From: Polaromonas sp.
Lineage (GTDB): Bacteria > Pseudomonadota > Gammaproteobacteria > Burkholderiales > Burkholderiaceae_C
Assembly (NCBI GenBank): GCA_025362825.1
Contig: JANYFF010000242.1
Span: 1-8,031 of the forward strand
DNA: 8,031 nt
Direction of reading: 5' to 3'
The position numbers and the translations under genes are program-made. The notes under the pieces were generated by a model, which was given only the letters and a program-made list of their open reading frames with translations, made no database searches and was not told the DNA's origin. How positions within the stretch are numbered: the stretch's first letter is position 1; every line of letters starts with the position of its first letter. Positions 1-6,610 of this stretch are shown here, in pieces.

Positions 1-735
1 CAGCACGGTGTTGCGGCGCTGCACGGCACGCTCGGGGTTAAGCACCGGGTTGTAGTAGCTCGTGCCCTTGAGCATGCCGACCAGCGTGGCGCTTTCAAGC
101 ACATTGAGCTGGTCTGCAGACTTGTCAAAGTAGGTACGGGCCGCCATTTCAATGCCCCAGGCGTTGTACAAAAACGGCACGGTGTTGAGGTAGGTTTCAA
201 GAATTTCTTCCTTGGTGTAAACCGCCTCAATCTTCAGCGAGGTGATCGCCTCCTTGAGCTTGCGCGTGAGCGTCGGCGCACGGCCAATGTCTTCCGGGTA
301 GAGGTTGCGCGCCAGTTGCTGCGTGATGGTCGAGCCCCCCTGCCGGTTGCCCGAAAAGGTGTGGCCAACAGCAGACACCGTGCGCTTGAAGTCCATGCCG
401 TGGTGTTCATAAAAGCGGTGGTCTTCAGTCGCAATCAGCGCGTTAACCACATTAGGCGAAATGTCCGCCAGCTTGACCCAGTCGCGGTTGGCCCGCTTGA
501 AAATCGCCAGCTCCTTGCCATCGGCAGACATCACCACCGAAGGCTTTGCGGTCTTGGCCTTGCGCAGGTCGGCAATGCTGGGCGTGAAGGGAATCAGCAC
601 CAGCACATACAGCAGCAAAAAGACCGGTATGGCCGCCACACCCCAGGCAAACCCGCGCAGGGTGGGGTGGCGCAGGCGCTGCGGAATCGACAGGGCAAAT
701 TGTTTGAAGCGCAAGGCAAGGGTATTCAGGTTCAT
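1..735 (-). CDS. Class A penicillin-binding protein (PBP1A-like), N-terminal part, cut by the window edge
   Basis: The 245 residues visible are the N-terminus of a bifunctional peptidoglycan synthase; the C-terminal part lies beyond base 1. A single membrane anchor spans about residues 30-50, placing the enzyme in the inner membrane facing the periplasm. The GT51 glycosyltransferase motifs follow in order: EDHRFYEHHG at 104-113 with the presumed catalytic Glu104, GGSTITQQ at 133-140, RKLKE at 158-162 with the second conserved Glu162, and KEEILETYLN at 175-184. This domain polymerises lipid II into glycan strands. The transpeptidase domain is not in the window, so a monofunctional or variant enzyme cannot be excluded. 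ATG at 735 is chosen because an in-frame stop (TAG) lies eight codons upstream with no other ATG between; its Shine-Dalgarno is poor. It is divergent from msrB. Confidence 0.93.
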   Translation of the reverse strand, partial: MNLNTLALRFKQFALSIPQRLRHPTLRGFAWGVAAIPVFLLLYVLVLIPFTPSIADLRKAKTAKPSVVMSADGKELAIFKRANRDWVKLADISPNVVNALIATEDHRFYEHHGMDFKRTVSAVGHTFSGNRQGGSTITQQLARNLYPEDIGRAPTLTRKLKEAITSLKIEAVYTKEEILETYLNTVPFLYNAWGIEMAARTYFDKSADQLNVLESATLVGMLKGTSYYNPVLNPERAVQRRNTVL

Positions 736-992
736 GGCGGTTGACAGTCTAGGCTACGCAGCCCCTGATTTCTGTAGGACTTCAGCGGGATGGCTGGCGC
801 GGAACAAAAACCGGCGTCAAGACTCACAACCCCAATCAGGGCTGCCGCCCGTATTGAATCGGTTGGCGTGGCGGCTGCGTATAGACATCAGGAGAGCCCA
901 CCTGTGCCCTGCTTACCCCCTGTTACTGTAAGAAACCCGGCCCGGCGGCGACCCATACACATCGCCACTCAGGCCAACCAAAAGGACAAGCC
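736..992. other. Divergent intergenic region between the PBP gene and msrB
   Basis: These 257 bases must hold the promoters of the PBP gene (leftward) and of msrBA (rightward). I see no strong sigma-70 promoter. The best rightward candidate is TTGAAT (854-859) with TATAGA (880-885), but the 20-base spacer is too long for confidence. A 9-base palindrome TTACTGTAA lies at 923-931. It overlaps TGTAAGAAACC (927-937), which with CGAC at 949-952 vaguely resembles an ECF-sigma promoter; this is speculative. No conserved short gene is apparent on either strand. Confidence 0.4.
981..987 (+). promoter_or_regulatory. Ribosome binding site of msrB
   Basis: AAAGGAC lies five bases before the first of two tandem ATG codons (993 and 996). 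It supports initiation here; the second ATG would give 8-base spacing, so either Met could be used, with no effect on the Tat leader. Confidence 0.65.
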
Positions 993-1493
993 ATGATGAC
1001 CCGTCGAAACACCCTCTTCAGCCTGGGCGCCCTGCCCGCCGCGGTTGCCACCGTGGCCGGCCTGCGCGGCCTGTTTGCCAGCGCACCGGCGCTAGCCGCC
1101 AAAACCTGGGAAGTGATGCACTCGGACGCCGAATGGCAAAAGCTGCTCACGCCTAACCAGTACAGCGTGCTGCGCAAGGCCGGCACCGAAACGCCGTACA
1201 CCAGCCCGCTGAACAAGGAGAAGCACGCCGGTACTTTCAGCTGCGCCGGCTGCGCCCTGCCCCTGTTCTCGTCCACCACCAAGTTTGAGAGCGGCACCGG
1301 CTGGCCCAGCTTCTGGCAGCCTCTTGACAAGGCTGTGGTCGAAGAGACCGACACAACCCTTTTCATGAAGCGCACCGAAGTGCTGTGCCGCCGCTGCGGC
1401 GGCCACCTTGGCCACGTGTTTGACGATGGTCCCAAACCCACAGGCCTGCGCTATTGCATGAACGGCGTGGCCATGAACTTCAAGGCAGCATAA
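993..1493 (+). CDS. msrB: Tat-exported peptide-methionine (R)-S-oxide reductase MsrB
   Basis: Reduces methionine-R-sulfoxide in proteins back to methionine. The 166 residues begin with a twin-arginine leader (TRRNTLFSLG at 3-12, hydrophobic stretch, likely cleavage after ALAA at 33-36), so the mature enzyme should be periplasmic. The SelR/MsrB fold follows, with structural zinc ligands Cys84, Cys87, Cys132 and Cys135, the motif GWPSF at 103-107, HLGHVFDDGP at 138-147 and catalytic Cys155 in RYCMNG. These are the only five cysteines. The place where many MsrBs carry the recycling cysteine (SGCGWPSF) is SGTGWPSF here, with Thr102, so this is a one-cysteine type. Tat export suits a protein that binds zinc before transport. 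msrA starts two bases after the stop, so the pair is almost certainly one operon. Family assignment is very secure; the compartment is predicted. Confidence 0.95.
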   Translation: MMTRRNTLFSLGALPAAVATVAGLRGLFASAPALAAKTWEVMHSDAEWQKLLTPNQYSVLRKAGTETPYTSPLNKEKHAGTFSCAGCALPLFSSTTKFESGTGWPSFWQPLDKAVVEETDTTLFMKRTEVLCRRCGGHLGHVFDDGPKPTGLRYCMNGVAMNFKAA

Positions 1494-1495
1494 GC

Positions 1496-2221
1496 ATGAC
1501 TGTCATCAACAAGATACTTTTCGCCACCGGCGCAGCCGCACTGGCAGCCTTGACCTATATGGGCGGCGGCATGGGTGCGTTCGCGGCTGAAGAAAAAGCC
1601 GTAAAGCTGCCCGCACCCGCCGTTGACAGTCCTGCCACACAGGCAGCACGCGAAACCGCCGTGTTTGCCGGCGGCTGCTTCTGGGGTGTGCAAGGCGTTT
1701 TTCAGCACACCAAAGGCGTTCTCAATGCGGTGTCGGGTTACGCCGGCGGCGACAAGTCCACTGCCAGCTACGACATGATTGGCAGCGGCCGCACCGGCCA
1801 TGCTGAGTCCGTGCAGATCACCTATGACCCGAAACAAATCTCCTACGGCAAGCTGTTGCAGATTTATTTCTCCATCGCCCACGACCCCACCACGCTGAAC
1901 CGCCAGGGCCCGGACTCCGGCACGCAGTACCGCTCAGCTATTTTTTATGCAGATGCCAGCCAGAAGCAGGTGGCAGAAAAGTACATCGCGCAGCTGGATG
2001 CGGCCAAAGTCTTCCCGGATAAGATCGTGACGCAGCTCACACCTCTGGCAGCGCCGCTCGCCTTCTACCCGGCAGAAGCCTATCACCAGGACTACGCCAC
2101 CCTGCACCCGACCCAGCCTTACATCGCGAGGTTTGACCTGCCAAAGATTACCAACCTGAAAGCCATGATGCCGGACCTGTACCGCGAGAAGCCGTTGCTG
2201 GTGTCGCAAGCGAGCAAGTGA
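1496..2221 (+). CDS. msrA: Exported peptide-methionine (S)-S-oxide reductase MsrA
   Basis: Reduces methionine-S-sulfoxide, the stereoisomer that MsrB cannot use, so the pair covers both forms. The 241 residues open with a Sec-type signal peptide (positive start, hydrophobic 7-30, likely cleavage near AFA-A at 28-31), without a twin arginine. The MsrA domain shows GGCFWG at 59-64 with nucleophile Cys61, GHAESV at 101-106 with Glu104, GPDSGTQYRSAIF at 138-150 and YHQDY at 196-200. Cys61 is the only cysteine; the C-terminal resolving cysteine of E. coli-type MsrA is absent and the tail instead reads HPTQPYIARFDLPK (204-217). The ATG at 1496 is chosen over an in-frame ATG at 1454 inside msrB because it gives a clean signal peptide and lies two bases after the msrB stop, with AAGG at 1482-1485 as a modest ribosome binding site. 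Confidence 0.95.
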   Translation: MTVINKILFATGAAALAALTYMGGGMGAFAAEEKAVKLPAPAVDSPATQAARETAVFAGGCFWGVQGVFQHTKGVLNAVSGYAGGDKSTASYDMIGSGRTGHAESVQITYDPKQISYGKLLQIYFSIAHDPTTLNRQGPDSGTQYRSAIFYADASQKQVAEKYIAQLDAAKVFPDKIVTQLTPLAAPLAFYPAEAYHQDYATLHPTQPYIARFDLPKITNLKAMMPDLYREKPLLVSQASK

Positions 2222-2226
2222 GATGG

Positions 2227-2257
2227 CTGTCACCCCGGACCTGATCCGGGTCCATCC
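2227..2257 (+). repeat. Short hairpin repeat, copy A (CCCGGA/TCCGGG stem)
   Basis: The copy starts with CTGTCA at 2227 and ends with TCCATCC at 2257. It holds a perfect 6-bp stem, CCCGGA (2234-2239) and TCCGGG (2245-2250), around the loop CCTGA. It lies 5 bases after the msrA stop and just before the DoxX-like gene. There is no T-run after the stem, so it is not a standard intrinsic terminator, though the hairpin could protect or attenuate the transcript. It matches the copies at 5268-5297, 7925-7956 and 7982-8012. Confidence 0.75.
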
Positions 2258-2289
2258 CCTCCCCAATCCGCATTAACGCTGCAGCGCCA

Positions 2290-2688
2290 GTGACCCCAAA
2301 AGCAATCAACCGCACCGCGCTGGGGTTTATCTTCCTGTGGTTCTTCATTGGGGGCATCGCCCATTTCGTGCTGACAGCAACAGAGATGCGCATCGTCCCG
2401 CCCTGGATTCCCTGGCCCCGTGCAGCAGTACTGGTCAGCGGCATTTTTGAGCTGCTGGGCGCCGTCGGTCTCTTGTGGCCTCCGACCCGCCGCGCCGCTG
2501 CATGGGGACTATTCGCCCTGATCCTGGCCGTCACGCCAGCGCACATCTACATGCTGCAGCAGCCGGGGCTTTTTCCGTCGGTGCCGTATTGGGCACTGGT
2601 GCTGCGATTGCCACTGCAGGCTGCTTTGCTGGCTGTGATTTTCTGGATTGCAAGGCAGCCGGTGGCGCCTTCATCATCCACTGACTAA
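2290..2688 (+). CDS. DoxX-like small integral membrane protein
   Basis: A protein of 132 residues with four predicted membrane helices (about 8-29, 44-62, 66-86 and 100-120). The pattern fits the DoxX/DoxD-like superfamily: an aromatic-rich first helix ending in AHF (24-26), IVPPWIPWP (35-43) between helices 1 and 2, SGIFELLGA (50-58) in helix 2 and a short PPTRR turn (64-68). The biochemical role of most members is unknown; in mycobacteria a DoxX protein partners superoxide dismutase and a sulfurtransferase in an oxidative-stress complex. The gene starts with GTG 68 bases after msrA, with no ATG upstream before an in-frame stop at 2242 and no clear Shine-Dalgarno. Hairpin repeat A lies in the gap, so co-transcription with msrBA is plausible but not certain. 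The start is the least secure part. Confidence 0.75.
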   Translation: MTPKAINRTALGFIFLWFFIGGIAHFVLTATEMRIVPPWIPWPRAAVLVSGIFELLGAVGLLWPPTRRAAAWGLFALILAVTPAHIYMLQQPGLFPSVPYWALVLRLPLQAALLAVIFWIARQPVAPSSSTD

Positions 2689-2840
2689 GCACCTGTCTGC
2701 TTTGCGCTCCAGCTTTCTTTAACGTGCCTCTGCCCTGGCAGCACCCATGCGCTTGATGGCGGCGCACATTGCCGCCAAAATGACTGGCACAACCCACGAC
2801 CGGGTTCACAGCATTCAACCAATGCGCAGGAGGCATCGCC
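2689..2840. other. Intergenic region with a 7-bp inverted repeat ahead of the beta-propeller gene
   Basis: These 152 bases separate the DoxX-like gene from the propeller gene. The clearest structure is TGGCGGC (2757-2763) and GCCGCCA (2771-2777), a perfect 7-bp stem with a 7-base loop. It is followed by AAAA rather than T residues, so it does not look like a plus-strand terminator; an operator or mRNA leader structure is possible. A weaker hairpin, CTGC (2730-2733) with GCAG (2738-2741), lies upstream. No promoter is convincing. Confidence 0.4.
2828..2833 (+). promoter_or_regulatory. Strong ribosome binding site of the beta-propeller gene
   Basis: AGGAGG, a perfect Shine-Dalgarno core, lies seven bases before the ATG at 2841. 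It fixes that start and is by far the best ribosome binding site in the window, suggesting efficient translation. Confidence 0.85.
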
Positions 2841-3935
2841 ATGGACTTGCAGACACCCATTAACTCATCCGGCCCCAATGATCCTTCACGTTTCAGCCGG
2901 CGAGCCATTCTGGCAACGCTGCCCGGGCTGTCAGGCCTGCAAGGTTTGGCGGGCATCTCCGGGATCTGCGGCATCTCCACCCTGCTCTTGCCCGACGCCG
3001 TCCATGCGCAAACACCAGGCGCTACCCATGTGCAATCGTGGCCGGTCAACGCCCGCACTTTCACAGGCATTCACGACATCGCGCCCGCACCCGCCGGCGG
3101 CGTGTGGTTTTCGGCCCAGCGCAGCGGCCACCTCGGCTGGTTTGACCCGCGCACGGGCAAGTCAGACCTCATTGCACTGGGCAAGGGCTCGTCACCCCAC
3201 GGCGTCATTGCCGGGCCCGATGGCGCAGCATGGCTGACCGACGGCGGGCAAAACGCCATTGCCCGCGTGAGCTGGCCATCGCGCGAGGTCAAGGTCTTCC
3301 CCTTACCCGCCGGCACGCCGTATGCCAACCTCAACACCTGCGCCTTCGATGGCGACGGCAACCTCTGGTTTACCGGGCAAAGCGGCTACGTCGGCAAGGT
3401 CGATGTACGTACCGGCAGCATCACCGTGAAAGAGTCGCCGCGCGGACGCGGCCCCTACGGCATCTGCGCCACACCCGAAGGCGACATATGGTGGTGCTCG
3501 CTGGCCGGCTCATTCATCGCGCAGCTCGACCGCAATACCGGCGACTCACGCATCGTCGAGCCACCCACCCCGCGCCAGGGCGCAAGACGCGTCTGGTCAG
3601 ACAGCCGCGGCCGCATCTGGGTGTCAGAGTGGAACAGCGGCAACCTCTCAATGCACGACCCGGCACTGGGCACAGGCGCGAGCAGCTGGCGCACCTTCAA
3701 AGCCCCAGGCAATGAGCCGCACGTCTACGCCGTGTATGTCGACAACAAAGACATCGTCTGGGCCTCAGAGTGGAGCAACAACGCCACCCTGCGCTTTGAC
3801 CCTGCGACCGAAAAGTTTGACGTGATCACCATGCCGCGCGCCGCAGCAAGCGTGCGCCAGATATTGGGCCGGCCTGGTGAGGTCTGGTTGCCTGAGAGCG
3901 GGACGGAGTTCGTGACAATGATCAGAACGGGTTAG
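2841..3935 (+). CDS. Tat-exported beta-propeller protein, virginiamycin B lyase (Vgb)-like
   Basis: A protein of 364 residues. It begins with a Tat leader (FSRRAILAT at 18-26, twin Arg at 20-21; likely cleavage after VHA at 54-56), so it should act in the periplasm. The rest is a string of blade repeats typical of the Vgb/SMP-30-like propeller group: GPDGAAWLTD (125-134), GDGNLWFTG (171-179), PEGDIWWCS (212-220), SRGRIWVSEW (255-264), NKDIVWASEW (302-311) and RPGEVWLPES (344-353), each followed by a segment ending in a D-P/R-x-T-G-like turn. True Vgb linearises streptogramin B antibiotics and is cytoplasmic and about 300 residues long. I could not align its catalytic His/Glu residues here, so lyase activity should not be assumed; binding of another ligand is equally possible. 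The leader holds an odd G-L/I-x tandem repeat at 29-46. The start is fixed by AGGAGG at 2828-2833. Confidence 0.82.
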   Translation: MDLQTPINSSGPNDPSRFSRRAILATLPGLSGLQGLAGISGICGISTLLLPDAVHAQTPGATHVQSWPVNARTFTGIHDIAPAPAGGVWFSAQRSGHLGWFDPRTGKSDLIALGKGSSPHGVIAGPDGAAWLTDGGQNAIARVSWPSREVKVFPLPAGTPYANLNTCAFDGDGNLWFTGQSGYVGKVDVRTGSITVKESPRGRGPYGICATPEGDIWWCSLAGSFIAQLDRNTGDSRIVEPPTPRQGARRVWSDSRGRIWVSEWNSGNLSMHDPALGTGASSWRTFKAPGNEPHVYAVYVDNKDIVWASEWSNNATLRFDPATEKFDVITMPRAAASVRQILGRPGEVWLPESGTEFVTMIRTG

Positions 3936-3953
3936 CGAGGACGAATCCAGAGT

Positions 3954-3970
3954 CTGCGAAGGACACGCAG
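3954..3970. repeat. Small inverted repeat between convergent genes
   Basis: CTGCG (3954-3958) and CGCAG (3966-3970) form a 5-bp stem in the 47-base gap between the convergent propeller and MFS genes. An A-run at 3974-3979 follows on the plus strand. On the minus strand the corresponding T-run comes before the hairpin rather than after it, so neither direction has the textbook terminator order. It may still contribute to ending transcription. Confidence 0.3.
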
Positions 3971-3982
3971 CCCAAAAAATAT

Positions 3983-5233
3983 CTACGCTTTACTTTTCGT
4001 TAGATCCGTGCCATTGCGTCGCCCCAACACCCAGGCAAAAAACACCCCCTCAAGCGCCATCACAACCCCAGCCCCGGCAATCACCGCGCTACTTCCAATC
4101 CGGTCAATCAAACTCGCCGCCAGCACCACACCGACCGACTGACCCAAAAACAAAAATGATGAAAACAGCGACACCGCGGTGCCGCGGGCGTGGGGTGCCA
4201 TGTCGGTGGCTTTGGCCTGTATGGTGTTGTGAAACATGAAGAAGCCGAAGCCTGAGATCAGACTGGCGGGCGCGGCCACCAGCCAGTTAGGCGTGAAGGC
4301 GATGATGCAGGCACACAGGCCAAAGACCGCGCCGCCGATGATGACCAGGCCCTGTTGGCCGAAGCGGGCGATCAGTGCGTGGGCAAACACCATGTACAGC
4401 ATACCGCCCAGACCAAACAGCGCGACGATGGCGCCAGCTGCCGTCAAAGACAAGCCGAGCCTGTGATGCAGGTGCGAGGCCCAAATGGCCAGCACGCCAA
4501 AGCTGACCGCGCCCTCAACCGTGGCCATGACCAGAACGACGCGCGACCACGGGCCGGTGATGATAAGGAAGGCCTGCTTGACGAAGTTGGCGCGTTCTGC
4601 GGGCGGTGCGGCTTGATGATGTGAGGCAGCAGGCGCATCAACCGAAGCCGCACGCTGGCGGCGCAGATCGGTCAGCAAAAACGTCCCAACGACGGTAAAC
4701 AGCAGCGCCATGAATACAAAGCACCAGCGCCAGCCAAAGGCGTCGGTCAGCACACCGCCCAGCAGCTGGCCTGCCACCAGGCCAAGCGTGCTGCCCAAGC
4801 CGGTGCGGGTAAGCATCTCCTGCAGGCGGTGGGTGGGCACCGAGTCGCCGACCCAGGCCATGGCAAGCGGTATCAAACCCGCTCCGCCGAGCGCCATTAA
4901 AAACCGCGCCACCAGCAGCATGTCGAGGCTGTCTGAAAACACTGCGACCAGGCTGCCAACGCTGCATCCAAAGGCACCGAAAGTGATGATGCGGTATTTG
5001 CCCAGCCGATCACCCAATGGGCCGTAGATCAGCTGCGCAATACCGTAGGTGATGGCAAACACCGACACCACCTGCGCCGCCTGCCCCAGGCTGACGCTGA
5101 ACACCCGCGCCAGCTCTGGCAGCATGGCGTCGCAAATACGCTGGGCGCACATGCTGGAAAACGTCGCAAACGACAGCAGCAGGATGGAGCGGCGTGTGCT
5201 GGCGGAAACAGTGTCGGAGGTGGGGGTGGTCAC
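3983..5233 (-). CDS. MFS transporter, 12-helix drug/metabolite efflux type (DHA1-like)
   Basis: A 416-residue major facilitator superfamily permease of the inner membrane with twelve predicted helices and a hydrophilic central loop at about 190-220. Motif A is clear between helices 2 and 3 (GPLGDRLGKYR at 71-81). Arg110 in ARFLMALGGAG (109-119) matches motif B of helix 4. GLGSTLGLVAGQLLGG (145-160) resembles the antiporter motif C of helix 5, which points to proton-coupled export, although the usual Pro is missing. The substrate cannot be read from the sequence. Translation starts at GTG (5233): an in-frame stop lies three codons upstream, and the first internal ATG would remove part of helix 1. 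The aminotransferase ends 76 bases upstream on the same strand, with hairpin repeat B in the gap, so the two may share a transcript and the transporter might export a product of that enzyme (inference only). Confidence 0.92.
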   Translation of the reverse strand: MTTPTSDTVSASTRRSILLLSFATFSSMCAQRICDAMLPELARVFSVSLGQAAQVVSVFAITYGIAQLIYGPLGDRLGKYRIITFGAFGCSVGSLVAVFSDSLDMLLVARFLMALGGAGLIPLAMAWVGDSVPTHRLQEMLTRTGLGSTLGLVAGQLLGGVLTDAFGWRWCFVFMALLFTVVGTFLLTDLRRQRAASVDAPAASHHQAAPPAERANFVKQAFLIITGPWSRVVLVMATVEGAVSFGVLAIWASHLHHRLGLSLTAAGAIVALFGLGGMLYMVFAHALIARFGQQGLVIIGGAVFGLCACIIAFTPNWLVAAPASLISGFGFFMFHNTIQAKATDMAPHARGTAVSLFSSFLFLGQSVGVVLAASLIDRIGSSAVIAGAGVVMALEGVFFAWVLGRRNGTDLTKSKA

Positions 5234-5267
5234 TGGCTGTCAGGCGTTCGGGTTCGGTGTTGGGGTC

Positions 5268-5297
5268 ATGGATTGCGGAGCGGGTCCGCAACGACAG
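5268..5297 (-). repeat. Short hairpin repeat, copy B (TTGCGGA/TCCGCAA stem)
   Basis: This has the best stem of the family: TTGCGGA (5273-5279) and TCCGCAA (5285-5291), a perfect 7-bp stem around a 5-base loop GCGGG. Read on the minus strand it starts CTGTCG and ends TCCAT, like copies A and D. It lies in the gap between the aminotransferase stop (5310) and the MFS start (5233), so as RNA it would fold between the two coding regions and could change their relative expression. Confidence 0.75.
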
Positions 5298-5309
5298 ACA
5301 ACAGGCAAA

Positions 5310-6503
5310 CTAAATCGCCTTGCCCAAACGCGCAACGCCTTCTTTAATTTTCTCAACATCAGCCGTCGCAAAACTCAGCCTGAAAGTCGACACATCAGGG
5401 TTAGCCGCAAAAAAAGGCGCACCGGGCACAAAGGCGACGCCCTGCTCGATCGCGCGTTTGGCAAACACGCCGGCGTCACTGACCTTGCCGCCATTGCCTG
5501 TGAGTCGGGCCCAAAAGAACAGGCCGCCCTGCGGCTGTGTGAACTCGACGGCATCGCCCAGCTCGCGCGTCAATGCTTCGCCCATGGCGCGGGCGCGTTC
5601 GGCGTAGACCTTGCGCACGTTGGCGAGTGTGGCGGGCATGCGGCCAGCCTTCAGGTATTGCGTGGCCGTGGCCTGGGCGAAGGTGCTGGTGTGGGCGTCG
5701 CTAAACTGCTTGCACATGACGGCATTGGCCAGCAACTCGGGCTGAGCCACCATCCAGCCGACACGCAGGCCGGGCGACAGCACTTTTGACAAGGATCCGC
5801 AATGCGCCAGCAAGTCACGGCTGCCGGGTACGGTGCTGCTCAGGGCAAGCAGTGAGGGCGGCGGTGCGTCGCCAAAATAAAGGTCACCGTAAGGGTCGTC
5901 CTCAACCATCAGCGTGCTGTATTTGACAGCCAGCTCCAGCACTTTTTTGCGGCGCTCCAGCGTCAGCAGCGCGCCGCTGGGGTTGCCGAATGTGGGGATC
6001 AAATACACAAACTTGGGTTGGTGCTCGGCGATCAGCTTTTCAAGCTCGTCTGTCTTGACGCCGTGGCCATCGACCGGTGCGCTGATGAGTTCTGCGCCGT
6101 ACAGGCGAAAGCACTGGATGGTGGCCAGGAATGTCGGGCCTTCGACAATGACCTTGTCGCCCGGCGAGATCATGGTCTTGCCGAGCAGGTCAAGCGCCTG
6201 CTGGCTGCCGGTGGTCACGATCAGTTCATTGGCCGCAACGGTGGCGCCCTTGCTGGCCATGAATGCGCCGAGCTGCTCGCGCAACGGCTGGAAGCCTTCA
6301 GTCGCGCCGTACTGCAGCGCGGCGCCGGCATCGTCACCCAGAGCCTTTGCCGAGGCTTCGCGAATGCCTTCAACATCAAACATGGCTGGGTCCGGAAAGC
6401 CGCCAGCAAAGCTGATGATGCCGGGCTTGCCCAGCAGTTTGAAGAGTTCACGGATGGCAGAGGTTTCAACGCTCTTGAGGCGGTTGGCAAATTGCAGTGG
6501 CAT
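5310..6503 (-). CDS. PLP-dependent aminotransferase, fold type I (2-aminoadipate/aromatic aminotransferase-like)
   Basis: A 397-residue cytoplasmic class I/II aminotransferase that moves an amino group between an amino acid and a 2-oxo acid using pyridoxal phosphate. Visible features: AGGFPDP (33-39), TEGFQPLRE (68-76), TTGSQQALDLL (97-107) for phosphate binding, NPSG (174-177), EDDPYGDLYF (201-210) with the PLP-ring Asp and Tyr, SLSKVLSPGLRVGW (237-250) with Lys240 as the Schiff-base lysine, and FRLSF (374-378) with Arg375 for the substrate carboxylate. The pattern resembles LysN-like enzymes and the catalytic part of MocR regulators, without the DNA-binding domain. The substrate is not determinable. 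ATG at 6503 is preferred because relatives start just before the MPLQFANRL stretch; a TTG at 6551 would add 16 unconserved residues. Neither has a strong Shine-Dalgarno. It is divergent from the GyrI-like gene. Confidence 0.92.
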   Translation of the reverse strand: MPLQFANRLKSVETSAIRELFKLLGKPGIISFAGGFPDPAMFDVEGIREASAKALGDDAGAALQYGATEGFQPLREQLGAFMASKGATVAANELIVTTGSQQALDLLGKTMISPGDKVIVEGPTFLATIQCFRLYGAELISAPVDGHGVKTDELEKLIAEHQPKFVYLIPTFGNPSGALLTLERRKKVLELAVKYSTLMVEDDPYGDLYFGDAPPPSLLALSSTVPGSRDLLAHCGSLSKVLSPGLRVGWMVAQPELLANAVMCKQFSDAHTSTFAQATATQYLKAGRMPATLANVRKVYAERARAMGEALTRELGDAVEFTQPQGGLFFWARLTGNGGKVSDAGVFAKRAIEQGVAFVPGAPFFAANPDVSTFRLSFATADVEKIKEGVARLGKAI

Positions 6504-6610
6504 GGATGAGGTCTCGAATGCTTTTTGGAGGGGAGCGCTTATTGTCGCCAATTAGCAGCGGCCTTGTTTCCCTGGGCGAGGCCGGTGAGGCGCGGGTCGG
6601 GTTCGCGGAC

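Noticed and set aside
741..770. TTGACA at 741-746 as a plus-strand -35 box
   Set aside because: No acceptable -10 box follows at 16-18 bases, and it overlaps the 5' end of the PBP gene on the other strand.
316..931. Plus-strand open frames opposite the PBP gene (142 and 156 codons)
   Set aside because: They lie antisense to conserved GT51 motifs and have no recognisable domain.
1454..1495. Longer MsrA start at ATG 1454
   Set aside because: It lies inside the conserved active-site end of msrB and would add charged residues ahead of a normal signal peptide.
2757..2777. GC-rich 7-bp hairpin as a rho-independent terminator of the DoxX-like gene
   Set aside because: It is followed by AAAA, not T residues, on the plus strand, and no gene ends towards it on the minus strand.
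2722..2803. Minus-strand frame ending in MCAAIKRMGAARAEAR before a TAA, looking like a protein C-terminus
   Set aside because: Only 27 codons from the previous stop, with no upstream continuation; too short to claim a gene remnant.
5049..5789. Plus-strand open frame of 246 codons opposite the MFS and aminotransferase genes
   Set aside because: It crosses two genes with clear family motifs on the other strand, its translation shows no recognisable domain, and long antisense frames are expected in GC-rich coding DNA.
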